From Triplophysa rosa (lineage: Eukaryota; Chordata; Actinopteri; Cypriniformes; Nemacheilidae): 64,000 nucleotides of DNA. Shown here piece after piece: positions 1 to 10,918 of the stretch (positions within the stretch are counted from its first letter, which is position 1; every line of letters starts with the position of its first letter). The stretch spans positions 20,013,591 to 20,077,590 of the forward strand of contig NC_079904.1 of assembly GCF_024868665.1 (NCBI RefSeq), given 5' to 3'. A program made the translations under genes and the position numbers. A model generated the notes under the pieces. It was given only the letters and a program-made list of their open reading frames with translations, ran no database searches and was not told the origin of the DNA.

Positions 1-316
1 CGAACAAATAGAAAACGCATTTGCAAATGCAGTTTGCAATTCCTTTTTAATTTAGTCCGCAGAATCACTCCATAAACAACGAACACTCTGTACAATAGTG
101 AAAACGGGTCACACCACAACAAAACGGGCACTCTCACAAATGCTCCCAAATATGTTTTGAAAACACACAGGCTAAATTTCGGGAGCATCAACGAACCCTG
201 TCAGCCCCGGCATTTGATCAAGAGCAGAGAGTTGAAATGTTCAACTTGGAAGAGAGCGCTCAGCTAATCATAGCACTTTTTACTGTTCAATCACAGTGCG
301 GCAGAGACGGGACAAA
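1..316. other. Left flank, nothing recognised
   Basis: No open frame, splice-bounded exon or repeat terminus is recognisable in this stretch. It ends at the 8-bp target duplication TACCACAC (317-324) of the large hAT element that follows. Confidence 0.5.
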
Positions 317-971
317 TACCACACTAGGGCTGAAACGATTCCTCAAGTAACTCGAGTAATTCGAATACAAAAAATTATCGAGGCAAATTTTGTTGCCTCG
401 AAGCTTTGTTTAATCCATTTAACTACAGTACACACGGAGCGCTGCGTTTCCCCACGGACCGTTATTACTGATGCACAGCCCGCTAAACTCTATTCATGTT
501 ACAGGGCTCTCAAGTCTCACGCATTCACTGTGAGACACACTCATTTTAGTCTGTTCACACGCTCACACGTATTTCTCATGCTGATAAATAAGTGATAGCT
601 TATTGAAATGGTGAACTGCTTTTTTACTTAGTTTTAGTCTATTTTGTGAGTGAAACTTGTTTTCCGGTTGCATTGAGTCCATCAAACTAGATGCGGACTT
701 GTGGATGCCGAATCTTGTTATTTACACATGTCATCAGGCTGTTCTGCGTGTCTACGTGAATGAACTGCACAGTTTAACGTGCTACACGCGTGATGCTCAT
801 GAATTTGTCTGCGTCTGCGCTGAATGAGGACATGAAGTTCACCTCCGGAGTTGCTCTGAGAGTATATTTCACGAATATGTTATTGTTTGAGTGAAGAAAC
901 AGACATACTAAAAAATAAGCGTCTTCCGACAACCTGCCAAAATAAGTCATAGGCTATATATTACTATTTAA

Positions 972-2275
972 TAGGGCTGTCAAAATTAACGCGTTAATAA
1001 CACGTTAACGCAAATTCCTTTTAACGGCACTAATTTTATTAACGTGCGATTAATGCAGCACGCATTTTCTGTTTGAACCTTGGCCTTGCCCGTAGTTTGA
1101 GAAAGTAAACGATGCAGAAGCAAACGGAAATGGAGAAATAAATAGGTCTTCTGAACGTAAAATTCATATATAAAACGATGTCTGATGGTTCTGTCGACAA
1201 GACTAAAGTAATCTGCATTTATTGTCGATGTGAATTAAGCTATCACCGCAGCACGTCGAGTTTAAAATATCACTTGAAGCGAAGCATACAACTGATGCAG
1301 AGAGCTTTCCTCCTCGCGGCAGACCACACTAGATTGTTTTCAGCAGAGACGGATGGACAACTTCACAAGCAACAGACTCACCACATCGATAGCTAAATGG
1401 GTGGCTACAGCATGTAGGCCAGTTAATGTAGTGGAGGACGAGGGTCTACTTGAAATTATTCGCATCGCATCTAACGATTACACATATGAACTACCTTCGA
1501 GAGCCACTGTTACAAGCAAGATTCACGACTCTTACGAAGAGGAGAAAGCGAAAGTCGAGGAGGCGATAAGACAGACAAACATGGTTGCGTTCACCAGAGA
1601 TTACTGGACTTCCCTCAGTAACTATAGCTACCTGGGGGTCACGGCTCATTATTTTGACACACACTGGAAACTACGGTCGCACGCTTTGACTGTCATGAAG
1701 ACAGACGAGAGGCACTGTGCTGACGTTTGCGCTGAGCACTTTCTGCAGGTAGCCAGACAGTGGAATATTGAATTCAAAATTAGCCCACTGACCACCGATA
1801 GTGCACGCAACATGATTGCCGCGGCCAGGCAGCTTCCATTCGAGCATATGCCTTGCATTGCACACAGCCTCCACCGAGCTATCACAGTTGCGAAAATGTA
1901 AACATGCTTGTGTAAGTAAATAGCTCAGTGCAGAGAAAGAAGTAATGGGAACATGTGTTTTTCCATTTTTTTTTCATGTGTTTAATAGACATGTACAAGT
2001 TCTTTGAAAAACATCTATGACCTTTGAAACATGTCTAGTCTCCATGCTCTATGTTGAGTATGGTTTCACTAATAATAAACAATATACATTTGCATAAAGC
2101 ATCAATATTTGTCCATGCCCATGTTGATTAGAGTATTAAAAACTTGAAAAGTATTCATTTAAGGTACATTTATAATGGATAAAAATGTGCGATTAAGTTG
2201 CTATTAATCACGAGTTAACTCATTACAATCATGCGATTAATCGCAATTAAATATTTTAATCGATTGACAGCCCTA
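972..2275 (+). mobile_element. hAT DNA transposon nested in the outer hAT
   Basis: Terminal inverted repeats begin TAGGGCTGTCAA and end TTGACAGCCCTA. The 8-bp target duplication CTATTTAA is perfect (964-971 and 2276-2283). The element is 1304 bp and carries the N-terminal and central part of a hAT transposase (see 1178-1901), then a non-coding AT-rich 3' part. It lacks the C-terminal dimerisation region, so it is an internally deleted copy. Confidence 0.92.
1178..1901 (+). pseudogene. hAT transposase remnant (BED finger plus partial catalytic domain)
   Basis: Two overlapping frames together resemble a ZBED-type hAT transposase. The first (1178-1396) contains a BED zinc-finger-like segment with a CxYC pair (C-I-Y-C) followed by a downstream H near 1274. 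The second (1353-1901, 182 codons) carries the region before and into the RNase H-like core, with the segment TRDYWTSLSN and, later, CIAHSLHRA, which fits the conserved C-x-x-H block of hAT proteins. The frame break between the two and the missing C terminus show that it is not functional. It lies wholly inside the transposon at 972-2275, so it is not a host gene. Confidence 0.8.
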
Positions 2276-2616
2276 CTATTTAATAGTAAAAAAAGAAACT
2301 AAAACTAATTTATATAAACTAAATGCATCATGCATAAGCTGAAGTTAGTTGTTTACCTTTGAAATTATTCTTTCTATTTTTATTCACGTTTCTTATTTAA
2401 TTCAAAATTCAATATAATACAAATATATAAATATGTTAATGGAATGTACTAAATGGGTTTAGTTTTCACAGATATTAATGTATGCAATTTCAGCAATAAA
2501 TCTTTAATTGTTCTAAAAAGGAAACAAATGAGTTGTTTTACTCATTTTAAGAGACCTGTCTTATTTTCTCTTGTATATTTAGTATTGCTCTTTAATAAAG
2601 AAAAAGTACTTGTTAT

Positions 2617-3847
2617 TAGAGGTGCATCGATTGACCGGCAAGAGATCGGAATCAGCCGGTTTCTCGTATGATCGGCCCGACCGGTGACCGGCCGGTCAGT
2701 CTCACGTCTCGCCGATTCCAAGCCGATCTTCTGTTTCCTGTGATGCGGGCAAGAACGTCACAGCCGTCAGTACACTCAAAGCCGCAAGTAAACATGTAAA
2801 CGTGTTCGCACAGCCTGTCTTTCACGGCTCGTTTATACTCGCATGTGGGTCCACTGGACCGCGAGTCTCTGCTGACTGACGCGCATCTCTCATATCCGCT
2901 GATTGCATGCGCATCTTGTACTGTATAGACAAAAAGGTGCACTGTAGTTCATTTCTCGCTGCTCCGTCTCCATGGTGTATGTATGCCAACAGTGATGCTA
3001 TTAGCATCATGCTAAACTCTGACACATGCTAAACTCATGTTGAAGTCGTTCACTCTGTGTAAAACAAACGTAAATTCCATTCAACCTGTTTCCTTGTCTT
3101 ACGTTAAAACTGTGGTCATTTCGCCTAGGTAAAATGACATTCAACACGACTTCTACTTGTTTTTAAAAATCCAAAATATAAAAAAAATGAATAAATCAAC
3201 CAATATATGTGAAATATATTGATTGAGTTCTTTACTAACACAAAAAACTGCAAATACATATACATCTTTAGAGTAGAATTCACTCATAAGATTTTTTTAC
3301 TTTTTTATTGAAGTTGCAGCAAAAATCAACCCACTTATTTTAATCCTACAGACACAAGATATAGACCATTTATTTTACATTTCAGAAAAAATGAAATAAA
3401 GCAATGTTAGTTTCGTAAACGGAAACAGACGAGAATAAAGTTGAAGTATTTTATTGTTATCTTAGACTTTTGTGAGATGAGTACATAAATGAAAAAGGTA
3501 AATTAAGTGACATGTTTAGTTATATTTTATTATTTGTACTTCTTTTCAGTCACAGAGTTATTCAATTTAAGAGTTGTTTGGGAAAGAGAAGATTCTGTAA
3601 TTTAATGGAGCTTGGAGAACTGCATTTAGGGAAATTTGGGGAAATTGTAATGTTCAATCATTTATTCAATGAAAATTAAAAAAAAGTGTATTGAAGAAAA
3701 GTTAATATGGTTTTATATACAGTATACTGTCAATTATAGTTTGTGGATAGAAAACCGGAATCGGCAAAAATCAGAATCGGCAGGTTTCACTTGTAATAAA
3801 ATCGGAAATCGGAATCGGCAAAGAAAATTGCAATCAGTGCATCTCTA
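2617..3847. mobile_element. hAT-like non-autonomous element, second nested insertion
   Basis: The left end reads TAGAGGTGCATCGATTGA and the right end, reverse-complemented, reads TAGAGATGCACTGATTG, forming imperfect terminal inverted repeats of hAT type. The interior is AT-rich with repeated CGGAATCGGCA-like motifs near both ends and has no transposase. Flanking 8-mers (CTTGTTAT and CTTATCCG) match at only about half of their positions, so the target duplication is decayed or the boundary is a few bases off. Confidence 0.6.
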
Positions 3848-3942
3848 CTTATCCGTATTATCCGAATACCCGATTAATCGATGGAAAATCAGTAGAATAC
3901 TCGATTAGTAAAAGAATCGAAAGCTGCAGCCCTATACCACAC

Positions 3943-4352
3943 CAACCAATCGACGCATTGTACAGTACTTGTACAGCTGCATGTTTTTATATAAAGCATT
4001 GTATCGTAGTTCCTCGGCTTAAACGTTGTCAAATGCGCCTTCCGTTTTCAGCTGTGTAAAAACTATTCTCAGTCCCGCCCACTCCCGCTGAAATGTTTTC
4101 CTGTCCTGTCCCAATCCCGTAATGAATAGTGATTTTGTTTCCCATCCCGCAGGATTCCCGAAAAAATGTCAACCTCTATTTGGCTGCTACCTTCGAAGGA
4201 CGTGGACAGTGTCTGACGTGCATGAAGCGAATTGAAGTGAAACGGTCTAGCCTTAATCCTAGTTGCGTCACCTCAGTGTTTCCCATAGGATTTTGACCGA
4301 CTTGTGACGCTGGTGTCACGAAGTAGCATATTTGTGACGTCATCACTTCGTG
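3943..4352. other. Intergenic, nothing recognised
   Basis: No coding exon or complete repeat was seen. The stretch 4070-4150 is rich in TCCCGC-type motifs and may be the end of another fish repeat, but no partner terminus was found. Confidence 0.4.
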
Positions 4353-4355
4353 TTA

Positions 4356-4731
4356 AGGGCTCAGCATAGTCCAGGCGAATTGCGCTTTCGTTCTGCTTTT
4401 TGGGGTAAAACGAAACTTGAAAATGTTGAGAGACAGTATAGTGTTTTTGAACAATCCAACACCCCTTTGTTTCTGGAGGCGGGGTTTACATGACGCATGC
4501 AAATAGCCTCTGCGCACGTGGCCACACAAACAACACACCCACCTATTACGTAATGGCCATGGACCAATGGTGGCTCGAGGGTGTTTACCGGCCAACACGA
4601 ACTTTCCTGGAGAGTTCTGTTTGGTTTGCTGCGGCGAACTAGTGAAACGAATTGTCGTTTGGACCAGATTTTGTTCGAAATCAGGTCACAGATGGTCGTT
4701 TTTCGATTTCGAATGTAGTATGCTGAGCCCT
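4356..4731. mobile_element. Small TIR element (MITE), PIF/Harbinger-like by its 3-bp target site
   Basis: The ends AGGGCTCAGCATA and TATGCTGAGCCCT are perfect inverted repeats. They are flanked by the trinucleotide TTA on both sides (4353-4355 and 4732-4734). A 3-bp TWA duplication fits PIF/Harbinger. The 376-bp interior has an antisense open frame with no similarity that I recognise, probably fortuitous. Confidence 0.6.
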
Positions 4732-4841
4732 TTAGTGTTAGCACTTATCTGTTTGTCTTCTACTCTCTTATCTGTCACATTATACTGTATTTTACAACGG
4801 GATGCCACCAGTAGTCACTTTAACTGCTGCTAAAAAGCCAC

Positions 4842-5001
4842 AGCTTCCCTGTGGCTCAGTGGTTAGAGCATGGCACTAGCAATGCCAAGGTCATGGGTTC
4901 GATCCCAGGGGATTGGACATAGTCAGAAACAAAAAAAGTATAATACCATGAAATGTAAATTGCTTTGGATAAAAGCTTCTGCCAAATGCATAAATGTAAA
5001 A
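4842..5001 (+). repeat. tRNA-derived SINE
   Basis: The head has pol III A-box-like sequence (GTGGCTCAGTGGTTAGAGC, from about 4851) and a B-box match (GGTTCGATCCC, about 4896). After a short A-rich link the tail contains TTGCTTTGGATAAAAGC and TCTGCCAAATGCATAAATG, a 3' tail shared by many teleost SINEs and probably borrowed from a LINE. It is not a tRNA gene, because no anticodon arm or 3' acceptor pairing follows. Confidence 0.85.
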
Positions 5002-5398
5002 TCCTGATTTATAAACGCAACATAATCTGACAAAATCACAATACAGTACATCTACATTAAAGAGCAGCTATATGCTTTTTGCCCTTTCTTGACAATGTGT
5101 TGCTGTATTATGAAAGCTTCTTTGATTTTAAATTCAAGTGACAGTTAAATACGAGAGGCCGAGGGCTTGCGCACACACATGGAGCTCATCGGAAGAGAGT
5201 GCATGCGAACGTGGAAGAAGACGCCGCATGCGGCAACGCTCTACTCACACCAGAGCATGTGAGCGGTCAATATTTCGCTCAATGACTGCGCTTCGCTCAG
5301 TCGCTCACGGACCTAGCAAACGCTCCGCTCACATTACGCTCACGCTCACCGCTAAACCAAATCTCGCTCAGATCCCGCTCTGACATAAAATGTGTCTA

Positions 5399-6968
5399 CA
5401 CTGCTTTCCAAATTATTATGCAAATGATATCTTTCTCTGGTTTTCCTAATTTGTCGATGCAAATGACAGTCAGTATAATTTTCAAGTAATCAACATTTAG
5501 GGTACATTTGGAATTTTATTGAACTAACCTCCCACTGACAACAGTATTTATTTAAAAAATGAAAAACTCAAAATGCACTGTTCCAAATTATTATGCACAA
5601 CAGAGTTTGAAAACATTTCATAGGTTGTAAAAAACTGAAAATGGTCATTTGTTGAATTTGCAGCATTAGGAGGTCATATTTACTGAAATCAAAAGCTATT
5701 TCAATCAAAAACATCCTAACAGGGCAAGTTACATGTTAACATAGGACCCCTTCTTTGATATCACCTTCACAATTCTTGCATCCATTGAACTTGTGAGTTT
5801 TTGGATAGTTTCTGATTGAATTTCTTTGCAGGATGTCAGAATAGCCTCCCAGAGCTGCTGTTTTGATGCTAACTGCCTCCCACCATCATAGATCTTTCGC
5901 TTGAGGATGCTCCAAAGGTTCTCAATAGGGTTGAGGTCAGGGGAGGATGGTGGCCACACCATGAGTTTCTCTCCTTTTATGCCCATAGCAGCCAATGACA
6001 CAGAGGTATTCTTTGCAGCATGAGATGGTGCATTGTCATGCATGAAGATGATTTTGCTACGGAAGGCATGGTTCTTCTTTTTGTACCATGGAAGAAAGTG
6101 CTCAGTCAGAAACTCTACATACCTTGCAGAGTTCATTTTCACACCTTCAGGGACCCTAAAGGGGCCCACCAGCTGTCTCCCCATGATTCCAGCCCAAAAC
6201 ATGACTCCGCCACCTCCTTGCTGACGTCGCAGCCTTGTTGGGACATGGTGGCCATCCACCAACCATCCACTACTCCATCCATCTGGACCATCCAGGGTTG
6301 CACGGCACTCATCAGTAAACAAGACTGTTTGAAAATTAGTCTTCATGTATGTGTGGGCCCACTGCAACCGTTTCTGCTTGTGAGCATTGGTTAGGGGTGG
6401 CCGAATAGTAGGTTTATGCACAACTGCAAGCATCTGGAGGATCCTACACCTTGAGGTTTTCGGGACTCCCGAGGCACCAGCAGCTTCAAATACCTGTTTG
6501 CTGCTTTGCAATGGCATTTTTGCAGCTGCTCTCTTAATCCGATGAATTTGTCTGGAAGAAACCTTCCTCATTCTGCCTTTATCTGCACGAACCCTTCTGT
6601 GCTCTGAATCAGCCACAAATCTCTTCACAGTACGATGATCTCGCTTAAGTTTTCGTGAAATATCTAATGTTTTCATACCTTGTCCAAGACATTGCACTAT
6701 TTGACGCTTTTCGGCAGCAGACAGATCCTTTTTCTTTCCCATATTGCTTGAAACCTGTGGCCTGCTTAATAATGTGGAACGTCCTTCTTAAGTAGTTTTC
6801 CTTTAATTGGGCTCACCTGGCAAACTACTTATCACAGGTGTCTGAGATTGATTTCAGTGATCCAAAGAGCACTGAGACACAATACCATCCATAAGTTTAA
6901 TTGAACAATATAAAATTAAATGTTTACGACACTTAAATCCAATTTGCATAATAATTTGGAACGCAGTG
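5399..6968 (-). mobile_element. Complete Tc1/mariner-type transposon (DD37E)
   Basis: The element is bounded by TA dinucleotides (5397-5398 and 6969-6970). Its ends match over about 28 bp: the left begins CACTGCTTTCCAAATTATTA and the right, reverse-complemented, begins CACTGCGTTCCAAATTATTA. A further TIR-like copy lies inside the left end (5576-5597), as in IR/DR-type Tc1 elements. At 1570 bp with an uninterrupted transposase frame on the minus strand, it looks structurally complete. Confidence 0.95.
5729..6742 (-). CDS. Tc1-like transposase, DD37E type, apparently intact
   Basis: A full-length 337-residue frame. The N-terminal part (about 5-110) has the paired-like helix-turn-helix DNA-binding region, including KLKRDHRTVKRFV. 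The DDE domain has its first aspartate in LFTDEC (D144), the second in MHDNAPSH (D236) and the glutamate in PNPIENLW context (E274). Counting residues between the last two gives 37, not the 34 of classical Tc1, which places it in the DD37E group described in vertebrates as TRT. The glycine-rich box (QGGGGVMFW, 175-183) is present. The start is the first ATG, giving MGKKK. The enzyme would cut and paste the element at TA sites. No stop or frameshift is present, so activity is possible but unproven. Confidence 0.93.
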   Translation of the reverse strand: MGKKKDLSAAEKRQIVQCLGQGMKTLDISRKLKRDHRTVKRFVADSEHRRVRADKGRMRKVSSRQIHRIKRAAAKMPLQSSKQVFEAAGASGVPKTSRCRILQMLAVVHKPTIRPPLTNAHKQKRLQWAHTYMKTNFQTVLFTDECRATLDGPDGWSSGWLVDGHHVPTRLRRQQGGGGVMFWAGIMGRQLVGPFRVPEGVKMNSARYVEFLTEHFLPWYKKKNHAFRSKIIFMHDNAPSHAAKNTSVSLAAMGIKGEKLMVWPPSSPDLNPIENLWSILKRKIYDGGRQLASKQQLWEAILTSCKEIQSETIQKLTSSMDARIVKVISKKGSYVNM

Positions 6969-6970
6969 TA

Positions 6971-7534
6971 GTAAGCCTAATTGTTTTCAGTCTATAATAA
7001 ACTTCTTGAATAAATGTCTCAGTGTAAGTAGTAGGCTGAAAAAGAGCAGTTATGTTTCAGTCCGACATTCTGTGACATTACAGCCAATATTTTTAGTCAT
7101 TTTTTATTTAAAGAGTGCCTAAAATAACTGTATAATAACTAAGTATATTTGATTTTTGCCATAGTGCAACATTCAAAACAAACGCACAAAAGATGAAATG
7201 CACTATGAACACGTTTATTATTACTGGGGTTAATAAAAGAAACAGGCTCTAAAGAAAAATAGACCTTAATTTTTTTAATATTTCTTTGGTGCCATCATTT
7301 TATGAGTGAAACCCTACATCACTTATATCAGTACTACTAGTGATGTCTTTATGATTTTTTAAATTTTATTTTAACATTTAATTATAGCCATTCAACATTT
7401 AAGTAAAATTGATAGCTATTAGGCCTAATAATTACATTTATTAGGCTTTAAAAAAGCTGCTGTTCATTTTAATTTTAAACACAGATAATACTGATATGCA
7501 TCATATGTAGGCTTTTCTGAAAATATGCGTTTTT
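6971..7534. other. Intergenic, AT-rich, nothing recognised
   Basis: No exon, open frame of note or repeat terminus was recognised here. Confidence 0.4.
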
Positions 7535-7975
7535 AATCTAGATTTAAATTGGGAGTGTGTCTGACCCTTAAATAGTATCAGGAAGGCTATTTCAAAGTTT
7601 AGGTGCTACATTTGAGAATGCTGTACCCCCTTTGGTGGATTTAGTTATCCTAGGTAATAGAACTGCCCATTGTTCAAAAGCTTTGTTTGACATCATAAAC
7701 GCTGTGCTAAACCCAGCTATATTATCTCCTTCAGATTCTATTTCTCCCACTGCGGAGGGTTTCTTGAACATTTTTGTGAGGAAAATTGACAATATTAGGA
7801 AAGAGATTGTCCCCTCCAATGTTGTTCTTGAATCTCCTCCGCTACGTTTGTGTACATTTGACTGTTTTGATCAGGTCTCTCTTCCAGCCTTAGCAGACTT
7901 AGTTAAGCACATGAAATCATCTTCTTTTCTACTGGATCCTATTCAACCACAGGTTCTCTGGCAGAAACACACACA
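7535..7975 (+). pseudogene. L2-type LINE fragment, N-terminal side of reverse transcriptase
   Basis: The frame at 7632-8027 encodes a segment typical of the region just before the reverse transcriptase core in CR1/L2-clade LINEs: an F-x-x-I-N-x-x-L start, a region like GFLNIFVRKIDNIRKEI, and then FDQVSLPALADLVKHM with LLDPIQPQ. The preceding 100 bases (7535-7631) read like the antisense 3' part of a related LINE. The fragment stops near 7975 and is not functional. Confidence 0.65.
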
Positions 7976-8179
7976 CTCTGACAAATATAGGTGTAATAAA
8001 TATGAGAGTTGCGATAACGATTGCTAGTTGTAGCCTTTCAGTTGTGGATGGTTTTATTTAAAAGATTTTACATTAACAGACATTATTGGCATACGTTGCC
8101 TTTGGTGCGTTCGAGCGCGGGCCTGCACGGCAAAATCCAGGTTATTCTGTGGGTTTTGCAATGGATCTTGTTGTGAAAT

Positions 8180-8866
8180 GAACAGATACGTGAAATCAAA
8201 ACTGGCTATGACCCGCTTGCTTGGTGTCGGAGCGCGCGCAGGTTTTGCCGCGGTTGCGGAGAGACATTTTTTCATTTGCGCTCCTGTGCACATCATCTGA
8301 ACGCGCATTTAGTGCAGCTGTACACATTTTAATCTGGACAATGTCAACAAGTAAGTTTCACATCAACGAGTCGGAAAAAGTAAAGTTTTTATGGCAATCT
8401 GAATAGGAAAGCCAATGTAGGTTTAAACAGTTTGTTTCAAATGGAATTGTTAAGGACTGTAAGGGTTAATACGCTACTGACTGAAGTTACTGCAACAAGA
8501 GCTTTTTTATTTAGTATTTAGCTTTCTTATATCATTTAAGTTTTCATTATTTACTGATGCTTATTTAAATGTTTTATATGCTGTAGTGTGCCGTTTCACT
8601 GATGGATTTGCTTGTTAAACATTGACGGATGTTTCATCCTCATTTATTTCAGATTTCATATTTCAATTTCAAGTATTTAACAATTTCAAGTATTTAAATA
8701 AGGTCTATATTTCTCTTCCACTCGTCATGTGGTTGCTACACGCAAATCTAATAATATAAATATTATTTATATAAATAATATATATTTCTCAACCACCGCA
8801 CCACCGCGGTCGATTTGTCTATTACCACCGCGGTGGTAAAAAACTGCCACCGTCACAGTCCTAAAG
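8180..8866 (+). mobile_element. Fragment of a hAT-like transposon (right end)
   Basis: A short frame contains SSERAFSAAVHI (near 8300), matching the conserved S-E-R-x-F-S block of the hAT C-terminal dimerisation domain. Further on, ACCACCGCGGT repeats (8790-8845) precede a terminus reading ACCGTCACAGTCCTA. The left end could not be located, so the element is treated as partial. Confidence 0.5.
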
Positions 8867-9375
8867 GGAACACATTACCCCGGTGTTATCATCTCTCCAC
8901 TGGCTTCCAGTCAAGTATAGGATTGATTTTAGATTTTATTTTAGATTTTTAAACAGTTACACAACCTCTCCCCAATCTATATTAGTGATCTCTTAGGGTC
9001 TTACACACCAGCTAGGTCACTTAGATCAGGAAATCGGTTGTAGCTGACTGTCCCTCAGTCAAAAAAGAAGTCAAAAGGTGACCGAGCCTTTTCAGTAGTA
9101 GGGCCACAGTCTTCCCCTGTATATTCGGCAGGCCCCGTCTATAGAGGTTTTTAAGTCCCAGCTGAAGACACATTTCTTCAGTCTTCTACATTTCACATTT
9201 CTTCTACTTCAGTCAGAAGTAGGGAAAGTTTGATGTGGGAATCTTTTACCAATGTTGTCGTATGTCTATGTTGGTTATATGTGTATTTTATAGGATTTTA
9301 TATTTTGTGAAGCACTTTGGGCAACAACGTTGCATTTAAATGTGCTATATAAATAAATTAAGTTGAAGTTGAAGT
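8867..9375 (+). pseudogene. L2-type LINE 3' end
   Basis: Conceptual translation near 8880-8930 gives the motif [15 protein letters not shown], the conserved C-terminal block of fish CR1/L2 reverse transcriptases. The 3' untranslated end has GAAGCACTTTGGGCAACA followed by TGTGCTATATAAATAAA and short GAAGT-type repeats, the usual L2-type tail. Stops interrupt the frame. Confidence 0.75.
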
Positions 9376-9837
9376 AGGTACTATCAGAAGTCCGGAGTTT
9401 TGTGATCGTAAAGAGCGTGATGGGTTGTAGTGTGATAGAAGCTCTGTTAGATAAGCCGGAGCTAAACCGTTTAATGCTTTATAAGTGATTAGAAGTACTT
9501 TATGGTCTATACAGTACTTAATGGGTAGCCAGTGTAGGGATGATAAAATTGGTGTTATGTAATCATATTTTCTAGACCTTGTAAGAATTCTAGCTGAGCA
9601 TTTTGAACTTACTGTAGTTTGTTTAATGATGACTGTTTCTGCTACATTCATTTTGCCGTGCCTACAGTGACGCACACTTTCCCATTCATTCATAATTTGT
9701 CCGGCCAGCGTTTGCAACTCTTTTACTAGATTTAGAAACTTTTCTGACCCCTTTTTGCGGATTTTGTTCAGAAGATGCATCTAACGACAAACCTAGCGTC
9801 TTTTTGGATAAACTGTTCATTCGGTGGGAAAATGTCG
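9376..9837 (-). pseudogene. L2-type LINE fragment, opposite orientation (reverse transcriptase C terminus)
   Basis: The minus-strand frame (9358-9780, 140 codons) contains ARILTRSRKYDYITPILSS, then [29 protein letters not shown] and RSLRSQNSGLLIVP, all conserved at the C terminus of fish L2/CR1-type reverse transcriptase. It abuts the tail of the plus-strand copy, so two LINE 3' ends meet tail to tail. Confidence 0.8.
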
Positions 9838-9845
9838 TCAGTGCT

Positions 9846-10910
9846 TAGGGATGGGCACGAGTACTCGATTACTCGAGTACTCGAGTACTCGAACGCGACA
9901 GCGACGATCGATAGTGAAAACGATGATCGATTGGGGGTTTAAATACAGTTTTTAATTATTTTCTTTCTTTCTGATTGGTTATGCTGGCATTTCGGGTTGT
10001 GCCCAGAAATTTGATTGTTGCGTTGTGAGAGTTTGCGGTCCAGAGTCAAGTCCGGAGCACAGAAGGGCATATTGAAAGCGCACAGCGATGCTTGGTTTCA
10101 CTTTGATAAACCTGACGAAAATACAGTCTAGTGCAAAATGTACGGCGCCAAGCAGCATACAAAACATACAAATCTACTACAAGTTTGATCCGTTATCATC
10201 TTACACTCTGTCTAACGTTACACCGCACGCGAGGGGCGCGATGCAACATGGCGAAAGCAAAAAGAAACTGGACGTTTGTTGCGTCTCTTTGCGCTGCATC
10301 CAGTGTGCACAGAATTTCTGTTTGTTGTATTCGCGCCGCTCGCGGGCAGGGCGAGCGTTTTCAATCCATTCCCATGGAAGTTGAGCTCGCGTTGCGCTCG
10401 CGGAGCAAAGCGAGTATTCCTCTTCTCCGCGCGCGCCACGTGAACGTGCGCTGAAGTTCATAAGAAATTGAATGGATTAAAGACGCTCACCCCGCTCCGC
10501 ACCAGTATATTTGGAGACAAAATGTCAGGTGAGACCACTACTATCAGACAGACTTGTCAGACGAGCATAAGAGACTTTACCGTCAGACACTAACAGACAG
10601 AAATGTGACAGGGTAGAGATGACGTTTCATCTCACGCTGATATTTCTTTTAAATGTTTACTTTGTTTTCAAAAACATTGATTGTTAGATTATTAAAAATT
10701 CACTGTGTCGATTTAATTATTTACTCAATCTTATAGTTTTATTAACATAAATTTTCGTATCAGTGTTGTAATTAAAATATTTTCATTGTCACCGTGGTAT
10801 GGGGGACACGCCCTGCCCTCTCTAATGCCCCGCCCCCAATTAATTGAGTACTCGTTTTTCAAACCTGTCCAGTACTCGAAATGAAATATGATCAGAAATG
10901 CCCATCCCTA
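9846..10910 (+). mobile_element. hAT DNA transposon with BED-finger remnant
   Basis: Termini TAGGGATGGGCACGAGTAC and GAAATGCCCATCCCTA are inverted repeats, and the 8-bp duplication TCAGTGCT is perfect (9838-9845 and 10911-10918). Near 10086-10170 one frame reads SDAWFHFDKPDENTV, a stop, then CKMYGAK, resembling a BED-type zinc finger with a lost cysteine and two stops. The rest has no transposase core, so the copy is non-autonomous. Confidence 0.9.
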
Positions 10911-10918
10911 TCAGTGCT

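Larger units (their letters stand above)
325..3934. mobile_element. hAT DNA transposon (outer, host of two nested elements)
   Basis: The element starts TAGGGCTGAAACGATTC and ends GCTGCAGCCCTA, giving short terminal inverted repeats of the TAGGGCTG type. Both ends are flanked by the same 8-bp target duplication TACCACAC (317-324 and 3935-3942), the hallmark of the hAT superfamily. Its own sequence is only about 1 kb, because two other elements (972-2275 and 2617-3847) are inserted in it. No transposase frame remains in the outer element's own sequence, so it is non-autonomous. The perfect duplication suggests a relatively young insertion. Confidence 0.9.

Noticed and set aside
1178..1901. Possible host ZBED-type gene
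   Set aside because: It lies entirely between the TIRs and target duplications of one transposon and is frame-broken.
4361..4744. 127-codon antisense open frame
   Set aside because: It covers a small TIR element almost exactly and has no recognisable domain; composition looks fortuitous.
4851..4915. Possible tRNA gene
   Set aside because: Pol III boxes are present, but the sequence continues into a SINE tail and no cloverleaf with acceptor stem closes.
10131..10454. 107-codon plus-strand frame
   Set aside because: It lies inside a non-autonomous hAT element and does not follow the frame of the BED-finger remnant.
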